Under the pieces are notes generated by a model that worked only from the letters and a program-made list of their open reading frames with translations, was not told where the DNA came from and did no database searches. A stretch of 33,314 nt of DNA. It comes from an uncultured Spirochaetaceae bacterium (GTDB taxonomy: Bacteria > Spirochaetota > Spirochaetia > SZUA-6 > Bin103). Positions within the stretch are counted from its first letter, which is position 1, and each line of letters starts with the position of its first letter. This document shows, piece by piece, positions 15,784 to 24,443 of this stretch. The translations under genes and the position numbers were made by a program. The DNA lies in the NCBI GenBank assembly GCA_913043885.1, contig CAJWOB010000001.1:1-33314 (forward strand), written 5' to 3'.

Positions 15784-16557
15784 ATGGTAGAGCGCATTCA
15801 AGAGATGGCCTCCAGGCTTGGCGCCATCGTGACCCAATGGCAGGGCGTGGAGGCGATACTGCTCGGTGAGGCTGCGGAGATCGACCGGCTCGATCCCTAT
15901 TTCAGCGTCGATCTGTTCGTGTTTCACCGCGACGAATTGCCCACTGCGGAGGTGCGGATCGAGCAGCTGACTGGTACCGCGGCGTTCCAGTCCACCGAGG
16001 AGCAAGCTGTCGACCGTTTCCTCCTCGACGAGCTGCCGGTGAGCGTCAGCTACTACCAGATCGATCGCCTCGATTCCGTTCTGACCCGCGCCGAGGAGCG
16101 TCTATGGGCGGTGCGCGAGTCGGGCACCAAGATGCTGTACCGCCTGCAGAACGGCCATCCGCTGCATGAGTCGTCGGACTGGCTGAACCAGGCGCGCGAG
16201 CGGCTGCACCAGCTGGCCGAGAGCTTCTGGGAGTCGATCATGGCGAGTGCGCGTGCCGCCATGGAGGTGGACCTGCGCTATGTCAGCGCAGCCGTGCATC
16301 GCGGCGACGATCTGATCTACCTGAGTGCCGCAGCGACGTTCGTCCACAACGTCATCAGCTTCCTCTTTGCCTATAACCAGCAGTTCGAGCCGAGCGGTCG
16401 GCTGCTGCAGGCCAGGCTCCAAGAGCTGTCGAGGCTGCCAGATGGATTCGTCGGCCGGCTCGAGAGCTTCGTGCGAACCGACCAGGAGCTGAGCCCCGGA
16501 CGCGAGCGGGAGATTGCGGAGCTTATTGCCCGCAGCGTTGTTGAGCTGGCGCCATAG
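15784..16557 (+). CDS. Hypothetical protein, possible degenerate nucleotidyltransferase fold
   Basis: The 257-residue product is not one I can name. Near its start, ILLGEAAEIDRLDPYFSVDLFVFHR resembles the strand-Gly-Ser...Asp-x-Asp strand of minimal nucleotidyltransferases. The GS is GE here and the first Asp of D-x-D is Ser, so catalysis by that mechanism looks lost. The C-terminal half is mostly helical (ARERLHQLAESFWESIMASARAAME and later), as in the helical substrate domains that accompany such folds. There is no signal peptide. The ATG at 15784 is preferred over the upstream GTG 15736 because conserved-looking sequence begins at MVERIQEM. The lipoprotein gene follows 13 bases after the stop, suggesting one transcript. 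Confidence 0.65.
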   Translation: MVERIQEMASRLGAIVTQWQGVEAILLGEAAEIDRLDPYFSVDLFVFHRDELPTAEVRIEQLTGTAAFQSTEEQAVDRFLLDELPVSVSYYQIDRLDSVLTRAEERLWAVRESGTKMLYRLQNGHPLHESSDWLNQARERLHQLAESFWESIMASARAAMEVDLRYVSAAVHRGDDLIYLSAAATFVHNVISFLFAYNQQFEPSGRLLQARLQELSRLPDGFVGRLESFVRTDQELSPGREREIAELIARSVVELAP

Positions 16558-16570
16558 CACCGCCGCCCGG

Positions 16571-18343
16571 ATGCTCCCGCCAGGGCGCAGGTCTGCACCA
16601 AGGCGGTGGCTCCACGTGGTTGCAGCCGCGCTCTTGTGCATCGGGACCATAGGCTGCGCCGGGCGAGCCGGTGCGGTGCCTTTCGCCGACCAGCAGGGGC
16701 GGGTAACCGAGCTGCGTGCCGACCGGCGCCCGGCCGAAGAGCGGCGGAGTGCACGGGCGGCGCGGGTTGCGCCCAGCTCCTTGGCGCCGGCGGCGGGCGT
16801 CCGCGCTACCGCGTTGTTTCGTCTTCCGGCGGAGCTGTCCCTGGCGCCTACCGCGGGCGGCGTCTTCGTCGAAGTAAGCGGCGACGCCAGCGACATTACC
16901 GTCGAGATATTCGACGGCTCCGGTGCGCCCATGTGGTTCGAGCCGCTGCTGGTCGAAGGAGCCGGTACTCTGCGGCACGAGTTTCGGCTACCTCCGGAGC
17001 GGTCGATCGTCGGGCTGCGCGTCGTCAGTGACGGTGCGGGAGGGGAGCTGGAGCTGCTGGCAGCCGGTGTCGCGATCGTCGGCCCGCGGCTGTCGTTTGC
17101 GCCAGGCCTGGCGGTCACGGGAAGCTACTTCCCACTTGCCGGTGTCCACCGGGTCGATGGCTCCGCAGGGGTCCCGTTCGGTCTCCGCGCGCGGGTAGCT
17201 CCAGAGCTGTGGGAGGGCCTCGCCGACGACGGTTGGCTGATCGCTCTGCGGCTATGGTCCACCGGCGCGACCGAGGCTGTGGTTACCCTGTACGACCGGC
17301 CGTTGGCAGCCGGGGAGGGCAGGACCGCCCGCCCAGAGAGTACTGCGCGCTACCGGGTGCGGCTGGCCGGCGGCGAGAGGTTCGTGCACATCCCCTCGGC
17401 ACTGCTGCAATTTCGCCCGCAAGCGCTCACCGTCGAGGGACGGGACGTTGGCGTGGTATCACTGGCCCACGAGCTGCTGCCGGGGGCGCGCGAGGGAGTC
17501 GAGCCGCTGGCCATCCCCGCGGATGCCGCGGCGGTGCTGGCTGTCCGCCCGGAGCGCTGGCGACAGCCGGAGTACGAGCTGTACGCGTGGAACGCGGCGC
17601 CGACCCGAGCGCCGGTGCTCATCTTCGATACCCGCGACTACAACACCCAGGCGCGACTGTTTCGACGGCTGGCCTACTTCGCCGAGAAGCGCGGCTACCG
17701 CGGCGCGGTGCACAGCGACCAGGCGCTCGAGGGTCGCCGCGGCTGGAACGCCCACGACTACACCGCCGCCGACCTGGCTCAGTTCTTCTCGGTTGCCGCC
17801 AACGACGGCGTCGTTCTCACCGAAGAGGAGCTGCGGCTCCGCCAGCATCTGCTGGACCACGGAGTGATACTCACTGCAGAGGGAGGATGGCGGGCGGGCG
17901 AGGGCGCGGTGCTGTCGATTAGCTACGAGTCGAACCCGTGGTTACGCGGGGTGCTGTTGAATCATGAGCTGCTGCACGGCGTGTTCTTCACTGTGCCTGG
18001 CTTCGAAGTGGCGGCGGAGGGAATCTGGCTGGGCCTCGACGGACAGAGTCGACAGTTCTGGCGCCGCCTGTTCCGACACATCGGATACGACGATGCCCAC
18101 GAGCGCCTGATGATCAATGAGTTTCAAGCCTACACGCTACAGCAGAGCCGCGATGGCCTCATGAGCTGGCTACGGACATGGGGACAGCGCTTGCGTACCC
18201 GCTACCCCGACGAGGCCGACGCGATAGAGCTGATGGTTGCCGACCAGGACGGTCACCTCGCCGCATACGATCAGCTGCGGAACGCGCTCTTGGTGACCAC
18301 CGGTCTGGACAGCGAGGAGCTCGCGCTCATGTCCGTCGAATGA
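16571..18343 (+). CDS. Exported lipoprotein with HELLH zinc-metallopeptidase motif
   Basis: The 590-residue protein starts with an Arg-rich N-terminus, a hydrophobic run and a lipobox-like CIGTIGCAG, so it is probably lipidated at about Cys29. The N-terminal half is beta-rich and may form carbohydrate- or protein-binding domains. The C-terminal half contains NHELLHGVFF, an HExxH zinc motif with His465, Glu466 and His469. Glu517 in NEFQAYTLQ is a good candidate for the third ligand, as in gluzincins. The family is unknown to me. I chose ATG 16571 because a longer start at 16514 overlaps the upstream gene. The 3' end overlaps the convergent VanZ-like gene by 17 bases. It is predicted to be a surface or periplasmic peptidase; the substrate is unknown. 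Confidence 0.75.
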   Translation: MLPPGRRSAPRRWLHVVAAALLCIGTIGCAGRAGAVPFADQQGRVTELRADRRPAEERRSARAARVAPSSLAPAAGVRATALFRLPAELSLAPTAGGVFVEVSGDASDITVEIFDGSGAPMWFEPLLVEGAGTLRHEFRLPPERSIVGLRVVSDGAGGELELLAAGVAIVGPRLSFAPGLAVTGSYFPLAGVHRVDGSAGVPFGLRARVAPELWEGLADDGWLIALRLWSTGATEAVVTLYDRPLAAGEGRTARPESTARYRVRLAGGERFVHIPSALLQFRPQALTVEGRDVGVVSLAHELLPGAREGVEPLAIPADAAAVLAVRPERWRQPEYELYAWNAAPTRAPVLIFDTRDYNTQARLFRRLAYFAEKRGYRGAVHSDQALEGRRGWNAHDYTAADLAQFFSVAANDGVVLTEEELRLRQHLLDHGVILTAEGGWRAGEGAVLSISYESNPWLRGVLLNHELLHGVFFTVPGFEVAAEGIWLGLDGQSRQFWRRLFRHIGYDDAHERLMINEFQAYTLQQSRDGLMSWLRTWGQRLRTRYPDEADAIELMVADQDGHLAAYDQLRNALLVTTGLDSEELALMSVE

Positions 18344-18740
18344 GCCTGGCGGCAGATACCGCCACCACGCCCACACTCAGGCCGGCAACGTTGACCGCCG
18401 CATCACGGACATCTGCGGTTCTGCCGACGAACGCCTGGCCGATTTCCAGCGCCGCGCCGTAGAGCGCGCCGACCGCTATCGCCGCGAATGCGGTGAGTAT
18501 CAGGCTGCCGAGCGAGCCGCGAGCGCTGAGGGGTAGCGCCAGCGCCAGTAGCACTCCAAGTGGGAGGTAGCCGGCGAAATGGAGCGCCGTGTCGGTGAGG
18601 TTCCACTGGGGGGGGATGAGCTCACGCGGATCCGGATACAGCGACAGGACCAGGACCAGGACGGAATAGGCGACCAGCGACCGGCGGAGAAGACGTCCGC
18701 GGACCTCAACCGGTTGCGTCCCTTCAGCCTTCTGCGCCAT
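18327..18740 (-). CDS. VanZ-like family integral membrane protein
   Basis: The 137-residue protein has four predicted membrane segments: LVAYSVLVLVLSLYP, then a HFAGYLPLGVLLALAL helix, an AVGALYGAALEIGQ helix and a final AGLSVGVVAVSAARL helix. The pattern D-x4-HFxGY...LG and the EIGQxFxGRxxDxxDxxxNxxG signature are typical of the VanZ-like family. Some members affect teicoplanin resistance, but most have unknown roles. ATG 18740 lies 17 bases inside the end of the upstream glycogen-binding-like gene, so the two are coupled. It is convergent and overlapping with the HELLH lipoprotein. It should not be read as an antibiotic-resistance gene on this evidence alone. Confidence 0.85.
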   Translation of the reverse strand: MAQKAEGTQPVEVRGRLLRRSLVAYSVLVLVLSLYPDPRELIPPQWNLTDTALHFAGYLPLGVLLALALPLSARGSLGSLILTAFAAIAVGALYGAALEIGQAFVGRTADVRDAAVNVAGLSVGVVAVSAARLIRRT

Positions 18741-19458
18741 GGAGGTAGCTCGATACCGCGAGACCGGCAACGCTCGCCGTCTCGACGTTCAGCGGGTCCA
18801 GGAGCCTCCCGCCATCGAGCGTAAAATAATAGTAGATGCGTCCCGGTGGCACGTACAGTGTGGCTGCGTACTGGCCGGGAGCCTGTTCCTCCATCGGATA
18901 GAGGAAGGGGTCCCAGGCCGTGAAGTTGCCGACCACCGTGATTCGTCTTCCCGGAGCAGCGTCGAGTCGAAAGGTGAGACTGCCATCGGCGTTAGGCTCT
19001 GGTGAGAGCGGTCGCTCTGGTGCCTGCCCATCCGGCAACGCCACGACCGAGAAACGCACGCCGCGCTCGTCGGTGGCCGAGCTGGGATTACGGGGATCGG
19101 TCTGCCAGAGGCCGTCGACGACGATCCGGTAATGGACCTCGCCCAGGCCGTCGGGAACCTCCAGCGGCAACGCGAATACGCCTAGCTCGTTTCGGGTGAA
19201 TAGATGGAGCGTGGTAAAACCTTCGTGCGCGAACCGTGCGCCAACGAAACGGGTCGGCAAGCTGTGAGCGAAGCTCAACAGCAGGTGCTGGCGCATCAGC
19301 ACCGGCGGGCCCGAGGTCTCGATGCCGCGAATGTGGCGTTCCAGCAGTGGGTCGTCGAGCGCGGCCAGAGGAGTAGTGAGAAGAGGCAGGGCCAGCCCGG
19401 CCGCGCGCCAGCTCCTGGGCACGCCGCCGCGGCGGTTTCGCCGCCGACGGTTCCGCAT
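18724..19458 (-). CDS. Exported protein with two glycogen-binding-like (CBM48/AMPK-beta) domains
   Basis: The 244-residue product has an Arg-rich N-terminus and a hydrophobic stretch (AAGLALPLLTTPLAAL) that looks like a signal peptide. Two immunoglobulin-like domains follow. The second is clear: RRITVVGNFTAWDPFLYPM, then GQYAATLYVPPGRIYYYFTLDG and DPLN, matching the glycogen-binding domain of AMPK beta and isoamylase N-domains. The first (about residues 65-125) has the same order of strands, with FTTLHLF, VHYRIVVDGLWQTDPRNP. No catalytic domain is present, so it may be a structural or carbohydrate-binding protein of the periplasm. It precedes the VanZ-like gene and is divergent from the FlcA-like gene across about 165 bases, which hold no other gene. 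Confidence 0.82.
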   Translation of the reverse strand: MRNRRRRNRRGGVPRSWRAAGLALPLLTTPLAALDDPLLERHIRGIETSGPPVLMRQHLLLSFAHSLPTRFVGARFAHEGFTTLHLFTRNELGVFALPLEVPDGLGEVHYRIVVDGLWQTDPRNPSSATDERGVRFSVVALPDGQAPERPLSPEPNADGSLTFRLDAAPGRRITVVGNFTAWDPFLYPMEEQAPGQYAATLYVPPGRIYYYFTLDGGRLLDPLNVETASVAGLAVSSYLHGAEG

Positions 19459-19623
19459 ACTGCCAACGTCGGCCTACGCTGGGGCCAGCTTGAGCGTTTG
19501 GCGAGGTGATATGGCAGCGGCGACGGCGCAGCAACTGCTTATCCAGCCAGAGAAAGGCGCCGAAGCTGAAACTGGGGCCGCGGCGCACCTGTGTCGTCTC
19601 GCACCGCGGCCTCGAGTACGCGC

Positions 19624-22600
19624 ATGCCGTCGATAGAGGACCTCGCCCAGTTCAAGCAGACGTTCGCCGATGTGGGCGGGGAGACCGCCATTCTGGCGGA
19701 CCGGGGGGAGGAGCCGGAGGACGCTCCGCCGCCCGAGGCACCCCCCGCGGAGGCCGAGGCAGTCGCGGGGCTGGGCGACGAGCTAGGGGCGCCTGGCGAT
19801 ACCGCGACCGCTCTCGGGCCCGAGGTCGACGACGGGCCAGCGCTCGATGAGCTGGATCTGGACGATCTGCTCGGCACCACCGCCGACACCGACAGCGAAG
19901 CGGTCGCCGCCACGACGGCGCCTGCTGGGGAGGAGGTCGGCGTCGTCGACGACCTGGATCTGGACGCACTGCCGCCTACGGACGAGGGCGAGGCCCCGGC
20001 CACCGACGACTTCGACCCGGACGCGCTGCAGCTGCCAGGCGAGGAGGATCCGGAGAGCACAGAGCTGGATGAGTCGGCGGCGGACGCCGGCGATCTGGAC
20101 CTCGGCGCGCTGGAGCTGCCAGAAGAGGGGGAGGCCCCGGCAGCTGACGACTTCGATCTCGACGCTTTGGAGCTGCCTGGCGAGGAGGAGCCAACCGTTC
20201 CCGCGGCCGGCGCCGAGGCCGCTGGTATGGTGGAGGGCGAGGAAGCGGACCTGGACCTGGACGCGTTGCAGCTGCCGGGCGAGGAGGAACTGGGCGAAGA
20301 GGAACCGGCCGCGGAGGCCGAGGCACTCGAAGAGGCCGCAGGCGCCGATCTGGATGCCGGCGCGCCACCCAGCGCCGGCGAGGATGAGGCCCTCGACTTC
20401 GAGCTCGACGTGGCTGATGAGGGAGACGCCGCTGACGACGACCTCGACCTGGATACGCTCGATCTGCCCGACGCGCCGGGCGACGAGGACGCCGTGGCAG
20501 ACGACGCCGACGCGGATGTCGATGCTCCTGCTGCTGTCGGCGAGGACGATCTTGAGCTCGACCTAGAGAGCAGCACCGCACCTGCAGGCGACGACGACCT
20601 CGCCGAGGATGCCGAGGAGCTGACGGAGGAGATCGGCGTCGACTCGCTCGACGAGTTTGCCTTCCCGGACGTAGGCGACGAGTTCGGCGACATCGGCGAG
20701 GCCGCTGAGATAGACGCACCCGCGGTCGAGGCACCGCCGCCGGTTAGCCGCGCCGCCACCGAAGCGGCCACCGGCACGTTTCAGCTCTCCGAGCGCGACT
20801 TCGAGCGTCTCAAGGCCAACCTGGCGGAGCTGCCGATCAACCTGCGCCTGGCGGTCCAGGACTGGGTCGTCGACGCGACCAGCGATACCCGGGTGCGTCC
20901 AGTCCTCGAGATGCTGGTGCAGGGCGCGGCGGTGTCCCAGGTGGCGATCGAGGTGCGGCGCCTCACCGGCAAGCGCATCGAGATACCGCGACACCTCGAG
21001 CGCCGCACCGGGCGAGAGCTGCAGGCGGAGATCGGGTCGCTCGCCTACCGCCTACGCCGCCGCCTGGTGCCGCTGCTGCTCACGGTGGTGGTGCTGGCCG
21101 GCGCTGGCACCGGTCTGTTCTTCCTGGGGCGCCGCTTCGTCTACCTGCCGATTCGCGCAGAGGGCCTGTATCGAAGCGGCTACGAGATGATCACCCAGGA
21201 GCGCTACCTCGAGGCGCGCAACCAGTTCGACGCCGCGGTCGCGGACCGCCCGGTGCGGGGCTGGCACCATCGTTACGCAGAGCGGTTCGTGGAACAGCAA
21301 CAGCTGGGCAGCGCAGAGGAGTTCTACGAGCGCACCCTGGCCGGCGATGGCGAAACCTACCTAGGCTGGCCCGACGACGTGGGCGCCCACGTCGCCCTGG
21401 CCCAAGTGCAAACCGAGCAGGGCAAGTTCCAGAGTGCCGAGAAGAATCTGCGCTGTGTGCTCGAGGGTGGCTTTAGCAGTGCGCCGCCTCTCGACGAGCG
21501 GGGCTGTGAGCTCGCCGCCGATATCTACCACTTCGACGCTCTGCTGGCGCAGGCGGACAACTACCTCGAGTGGTCGCATACGGCGCCGGCACGCCTGGAG
21601 GATGCGCGCTTCCACTACGCAGTTGCACTGCGCCAGTACGACTCACGCGACGAGTCTGTGTACGGCATGCTCCGCTACCAGGTTCACGTCCGCGACGAGA
21701 AGGCCGCCCGCTACCTCGGCGAGCTGCTGCGCGACAGGGAAAGCGAGATCGAGCCGGTGACGTTCACATCCCTCGCGGCGTTCCTCATCGACGAGCGCAG
21801 CATCGATGGCGCCGAGGAGTACCTGTTCGACGCGCTGAAGGAAGCGCCAGCGGATGCCGAGATCCACTACCAGCTGAGCCGCTACTTCCGCGCCGCAGGT
21901 GATCCAGGACAGGAGCTGGCGGCGTTGCGCTTCGCCGTGCAGGAGTTTGGCGCGCCGGTGGCGCCGCGAGCTGCTGAGCCGACACCGGCGGTCCCCGACC
22001 AAGTGCGCCTTGCTCATGCGGTCGAGGCGGCCAACCGGCTCGGCGAGTTGCTCTACGACCGAGGAGAGATACTGGACGCGGAGCGCCAGTTCCAGTCTGC
22101 GATCGAGATGTTCGAAGCCGCCACCCGGTCGGGGCTGCTGTCCTCCAGCGATCCCGTATTCGGTGATCTGTACGCGAACATGGGCGACATCCACTACTAC
22201 GTAACCACCAACCGTCCGGCTGCCCGGGCGATGTACGAGCGCGCGGAGGAGATCTACTCGCGCACGCCCCCCGAGGTGGACTACAAGCTCGCCTTCTTGA
22301 GCTACGTCGGCGGCGAGGAGCTAGACGCGCTCCGGCGCCTCACCCACATCGATCAGGCCCTTCCGGCCAACGAGAACCTGCTGTTTGCCCTCGGTAACGC
22401 CTTCTACGTGCGCGGCGATTACCTGGTCGCGCAGGGCTACTACCTACGACTGCTGGATATGCTGGAAACGCGGCGCAGCCGCATCCGCACGCTGCGGATT
22501 CGGGAAGACGCCGATCACGATGCGTTGGTGGACGACCTGATGAAGGCCTACAACAACCTCGGCGTTACCCTGAAACGGATCTCCGACTCGCGGGCCGCCG

Positions 22601-22809
22601 ACACCGAGAAGCTGTCACAGGCTCTGGCCAACCTCACCCAGTCCCACGAGCTCTACGACCTACTGAATCGTGAGTCGGACACCTTGGTGGCCAGCGAGAC
22701 GGCCAACCTGGCCTTCTTGAACACCAAGGGCATCCTGAGCCCGCTCGCCGAGTTCGAGCCAGAGATCTACCGCCGGCTGGCCCGGGACCTCACCGCCGAC
22801 TCGTTCTGA
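19624..22809 (+). CDS. flcA: Large membrane-anchored TPR protein, probable periplasmic flagellar collar protein FlcA homologue
   Basis: The 1061-residue protein has three parts. The N-terminal part, cytoplasmic by prediction, starts with MPSIEDLAQFKQTFADVGGE and continues as an acidic Ala/Glu/Asp region with degenerate repeats to about residue 360. A folded segment (FQLSERDFERLKANLAELP) follows. A single membrane helix lies at about 482-503 (RRLVPLLLTVVVLAGAGTGLFFLG). The rest, predicted periplasmic, is built of TPR-like helix pairs such as GYEMITQERYLEARNQFDAAV. This architecture matches the collar TPR proteins that hold the spirochaete periplasmic flagellar motor (FlcA, BB0326 in Borrelia). 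I infer that from overall layout, not alignment. ATG 19624 is preferred over 19591 because the conserved-looking start begins there. It ends 18 bases from the convergent ilvE. Confidence 0.6.
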   Translation: MPSIEDLAQFKQTFADVGGETAILADRGEEPEDAPPPEAPPAEAEAVAGLGDELGAPGDTATALGPEVDDGPALDELDLDDLLGTTADTDSEAVAATTAPAGEEVGVVDDLDLDALPPTDEGEAPATDDFDPDALQLPGEEDPESTELDESAADAGDLDLGALELPEEGEAPAADDFDLDALELPGEEEPTVPAAGAEAAGMVEGEEADLDLDALQLPGEEELGEEEPAAEAEALEEAAGADLDAGAPPSAGEDEALDFELDVADEGDAADDDLDLDTLDLPDAPGDEDAVADDADADVDAPAAVGEDDLELDLESSTAPAGDDDLAEDAEELTEEIGVDSLDEFAFPDVGDEFGDIGEAAEIDAPAVEAPPPVSRAATEAATGTFQLSERDFERLKANLAELPINLRLAVQDWVVDATSDTRVRPVLEMLVQGAAVSQVAIEVRRLTGKRIEIPRHLERRTGRELQAEIGSLAYRLRRRLVPLLLTVVVLAGAGTGLFFLGRRFVYLPIRAEGLYRSGYEMITQERYLEARNQFDAAVADRPVRGWHHRYAERFVEQQQLGSAEEFYERTLAGDGETYLGWPDDVGAHVALAQVQTEQGKFQSAEKNLRCVLEGGFSSAPPLDERGCELAADIYHFDALLAQADNYLEWSHTAPARLEDARFHYAVALRQYDSRDESVYGMLRYQVHVRDEKAARYLGELLRDRESEIEPVTFTSLAAFLIDERSIDGAEEYLFDALKEAPADAEIHYQLSRYFRAAGDPGQELAALRFAVQEFGAPVAPRAAEPTPAVPDQVRLAHAVEAANRLGELLYDRGEILDAERQFQSAIEMFEAATRSGLLSSSDPVFGDLYANMGDIHYYVTTNRPAARAMYERAEEIYSRTPPEVDYKLAFLSYVGGEELDALRRLTHIDQALPANENLLFALGNAFYVRGDYLVAQGYYLRLLDMLETRRSRIRTLRIREDADHDALVDDLMKAYNNLGVTLKRISDSRAADTEKLSQALANLTQSHELYDLLNRESDTLVASETANLAFLNTKGILSPLAEFEPEIYRRLARDLTADSF
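19945..20475 (+). repeat. Degenerate acidic peptide repeat within the FlcA-like gene
   Basis: About six imperfect copies of a unit with consensus D-D-F/L-D-L-D-A-L-x-L-P-G-E-E occur in this part of the coding sequence. They begin near 19948, 20005, 20092, 20146, 20248 and 20437. Spacing varies, with Ala/Glu-rich linkers between them. At DNA level they share similar stretches, so recombination between copies could change the number. In relatives the number and length of such repeats would be expected to vary. Confidence 0.75.
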
Positions 22810-22827
22810 GTCGCCTGGAAGGCTGAG

Positions 22828-23943
22828 TTAGGCAGCCGTCGCCACCGGGCTGGTGCAGGGCACCATCCAGCCGTAGGTGTCCTCGATGGCGCCGTACTGG
22901 ATTCCCTTGAGCGTTCTCAGCAGCCGCTGGGTGATGGGACCCATGCGCCCGTCGCCAAAGGTCTTCTCGACATCGCCGTGGGTGACCGAGCTGAAGTAGG
23001 TAACACCTGCGGCAGTGCCGGTGCCGAAGAACTCGACGCCGCGGTCCATCACCTCCTCGATGGCTAGCGGGCGCTCCTCCACGGCAAGCCCCCACTCCCG
23101 GGCGAGCTCCATGACGGTGGTGCGGGTGATGCCCGGGAGCACGGTGTCGCCGAGCTCCGGGGTAACCAACGTCTCGTCATCGAGCACGGAGAATAGGTTG
23201 CAGGAGGATCCCTCTTCGATATATCGCCGCTCGACCGCATCGAGGAACACGCACTCGATGAAGCCCCGCTCCTCGGCCTCCATCTTGGCCAGGGCGCTGG
23301 TGACGTAGTTGCTGTTGCACTTGATCCAGCCGGTGCCGCCGGGCGTGGCGCGCACCCGGCGGGTGGTGCTGGTGGGAGAGGAGTCGCCTGGCGCAAAGTA
23401 GGACCCGACCCGGGTGGTGACGATTATGAAGTAGGGAAAGCGGCTCAGGTTAACGCCGATACCGCCTTCCGAGTAGGAGAAGGGGCGGACATACATGGAC
23501 GCACCGGAGGCGAAGTCGTCGGCCTCCCATCCCGGGTCATAGACCGGGGCGAAGCCGATCTCTTGGTTGCGGGTGACCACGCCCCGCACCGCGTCCACGA
23601 ACCCTTCGACCGGAAACGCCGGCATGTGGAGACCGGCCATCGAGCGGGCCATGCGGACGCCGTTGTCCATGGGACGGAACAGCTTGAGCGAGCCGTCGGG
23701 CTGCGGAAACGCCTTCAACCCTTCGAAGCAGCCCATACCGTACTGGGTGGTGTAGTTGACCAGCGGCAAATCGGCGAAGCGATTGCGTTCGAGAAACAGT
23801 GCCTCTCGCTCCGCGTCCGTGAGCGCTGCCTCCTGCTCCGGCGTCGAGTGTGGCTTCTCCTCGTAGCGATCGTCCCAGGTCGTGCCAGTCCACTGGCTTA
23901 CGAAGACCCAGGGGTAGATCGCCAGGCTGAACTCGGACGCCAT
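22828..23943 (-). CDS. ilvE: Branched-chain amino acid aminotransferase
   Basis: The enzyme transfers amino groups between glutamate and the 2-oxo acids of leucine, isoleucine and valine, using pyridoxal phosphate. The 371-residue product is the longer class IV form. The PLP lysine is Lys208 in GTGWIKCNSNY (equivalent to the K before GGNY in relatives; here the GG is CNS). YGMGCFEGLKAF, RYIEEGSSCNLF and GTGTAAGV are family motifs. ATG 23943 has a strong ribosome-binding site GAGGAGG 9 bases upstream. The longer in-frame start at 24006 adds non-homologous residues. The gene has its own promoter (24009-24038) and is convergent with the FlcA-like gene. Confidence 0.95.
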   Translation of the reverse strand: MASEFSLAIYPWVFVSQWTGTTWDDRYEEKPHSTPEQEAALTDAEREALFLERNRFADLPLVNYTTQYGMGCFEGLKAFPQPDGSLKLFRPMDNGVRMARSMAGLHMPAFPVEGFVDAVRGVVTRNQEIGFAPVYDPGWEADDFASGASMYVRPFSYSEGGIGVNLSRFPYFIIVTTRVGSYFAPGDSSPTSTTRRVRATPGGTGWIKCNSNYVTSALAKMEAEERGFIECVFLDAVERRYIEEGSSCNLFSVLDDETLVTPELGDTVLPGITRTTVMELAREWGLAVEERPLAIEEVMDRGVEFFGTGTAAGVTYFSSVTHGDVEKTFGDGRMGPITQRLLRTLKGIQYGAIEDTYGWMVPCTSPVATAA

Positions 23944-24008
23944 GGATCCTGCCTCCTCGCTTATCGCGCTCGGGGACGGCGCAGCGGGCCGCCAGCCGCG
24001 AATCAACG

Positions 24009-24038
24009 ATTAGATCAATCGCGTCGCGGTCGGGTCAA
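24009..24038 (-). promoter_or_regulatory. Sigma-70-type promoter for ilvE
   Basis: On the minus strand, TTGACC (24033-24038) and TCTAAT (24009-24014) are separated by 18 bases. The predicted start is near 24002, giving a leader of about 60 bases before the ilvE ATG. I do not see a leader peptide rich in branched-chain codons in that stretch. Confidence 0.5.
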
Positions 24039-24100
24039 GGAGCGGCCATCTTTTTTGCGTTCGTCGGCGTGCGGCTGCCGATAATCATGAAGACCGCGCC

Positions 24101-24400
24101 ATGAACAGCAGCGCCCGAGACCACATCATCTTCTTCATCGCCCAGAAACTGTTTCACCTCGAACGAGTAGGTCACACCGAGCGCTACAATCGCATGATCT
24201 CGCTGTTCGAGCAGATCAATCTCGATGGGCTGTTGCAGTACCTGTCCCGCTACTACGAGGCCGATGTCGACCGCGAGCTCGACGACATATTTATGGAAGA
24301 AGGCGAGCTAGCCTTCGTGACCCGTCGTGCCGGCTACCGCTTCAAACACATCTACCGCGACGGGCGGCTGCGCCTCATCGGCATCGACACCGCAGAGTAG
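24101..24400 (+). CDS. Small hypothetical protein
   Basis: The 99-residue product is unknown to me. It is mostly helical at the start (ARDHIIFFIAQKLFHLERVG, ERYNRMISLFEQINLDGLLQYLSRYYEAD), then acidic (DRELDDIFMEEGELAF), and ends in a short strand-rich tail. There is no signal peptide or zinc motif. The ATG at 24101 starts an unbroken frame with normal codon use and lies about 160 bases from the divergent ilvE start. A -10-like GATAAT occurs at 24081-24086, but its -35 is poor. It is convergent with the frameshifted hydrolase gene, with about 40 bases between the stop codons. Confidence 0.65.
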   Translation: MNSSARDHIIFFIAQKLFHLERVGHTERYNRMISLFEQINLDGLLQYLSRYYEADVDRELDDIFMEEGELAFVTRRAGYRFKHIYRDGRLRLIGIDTAE

Positions 24401-24443
24401 CCGACCGACTGAGGAAGTCGGCTGCGACTCGGAAGTCCTAACC

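Noticed and set aside
18327..18740. VanZ-like gene as a glycopeptide-resistance determinant
   Set aside because: The family is broad and no vanHAX genes or regulators are present. Membership alone does not indicate resistance.
19539..20777. Minus-strand Ser-rich frame (412 codons) opposite the acidic region of the FlcA-like gene
   Set aside because: Runs of Ser and Ala arise from reading the Asp/Glu/Ala repeats backwards. The plus frame continues into TPR sequence and is the real gene.
24405..24427. Possible terminator after the small gene at 24101 (GCCGAC...GTCGGC)
   Set aside because: The loop is long and no T-run follows on either strand, so terminator function is not supported.
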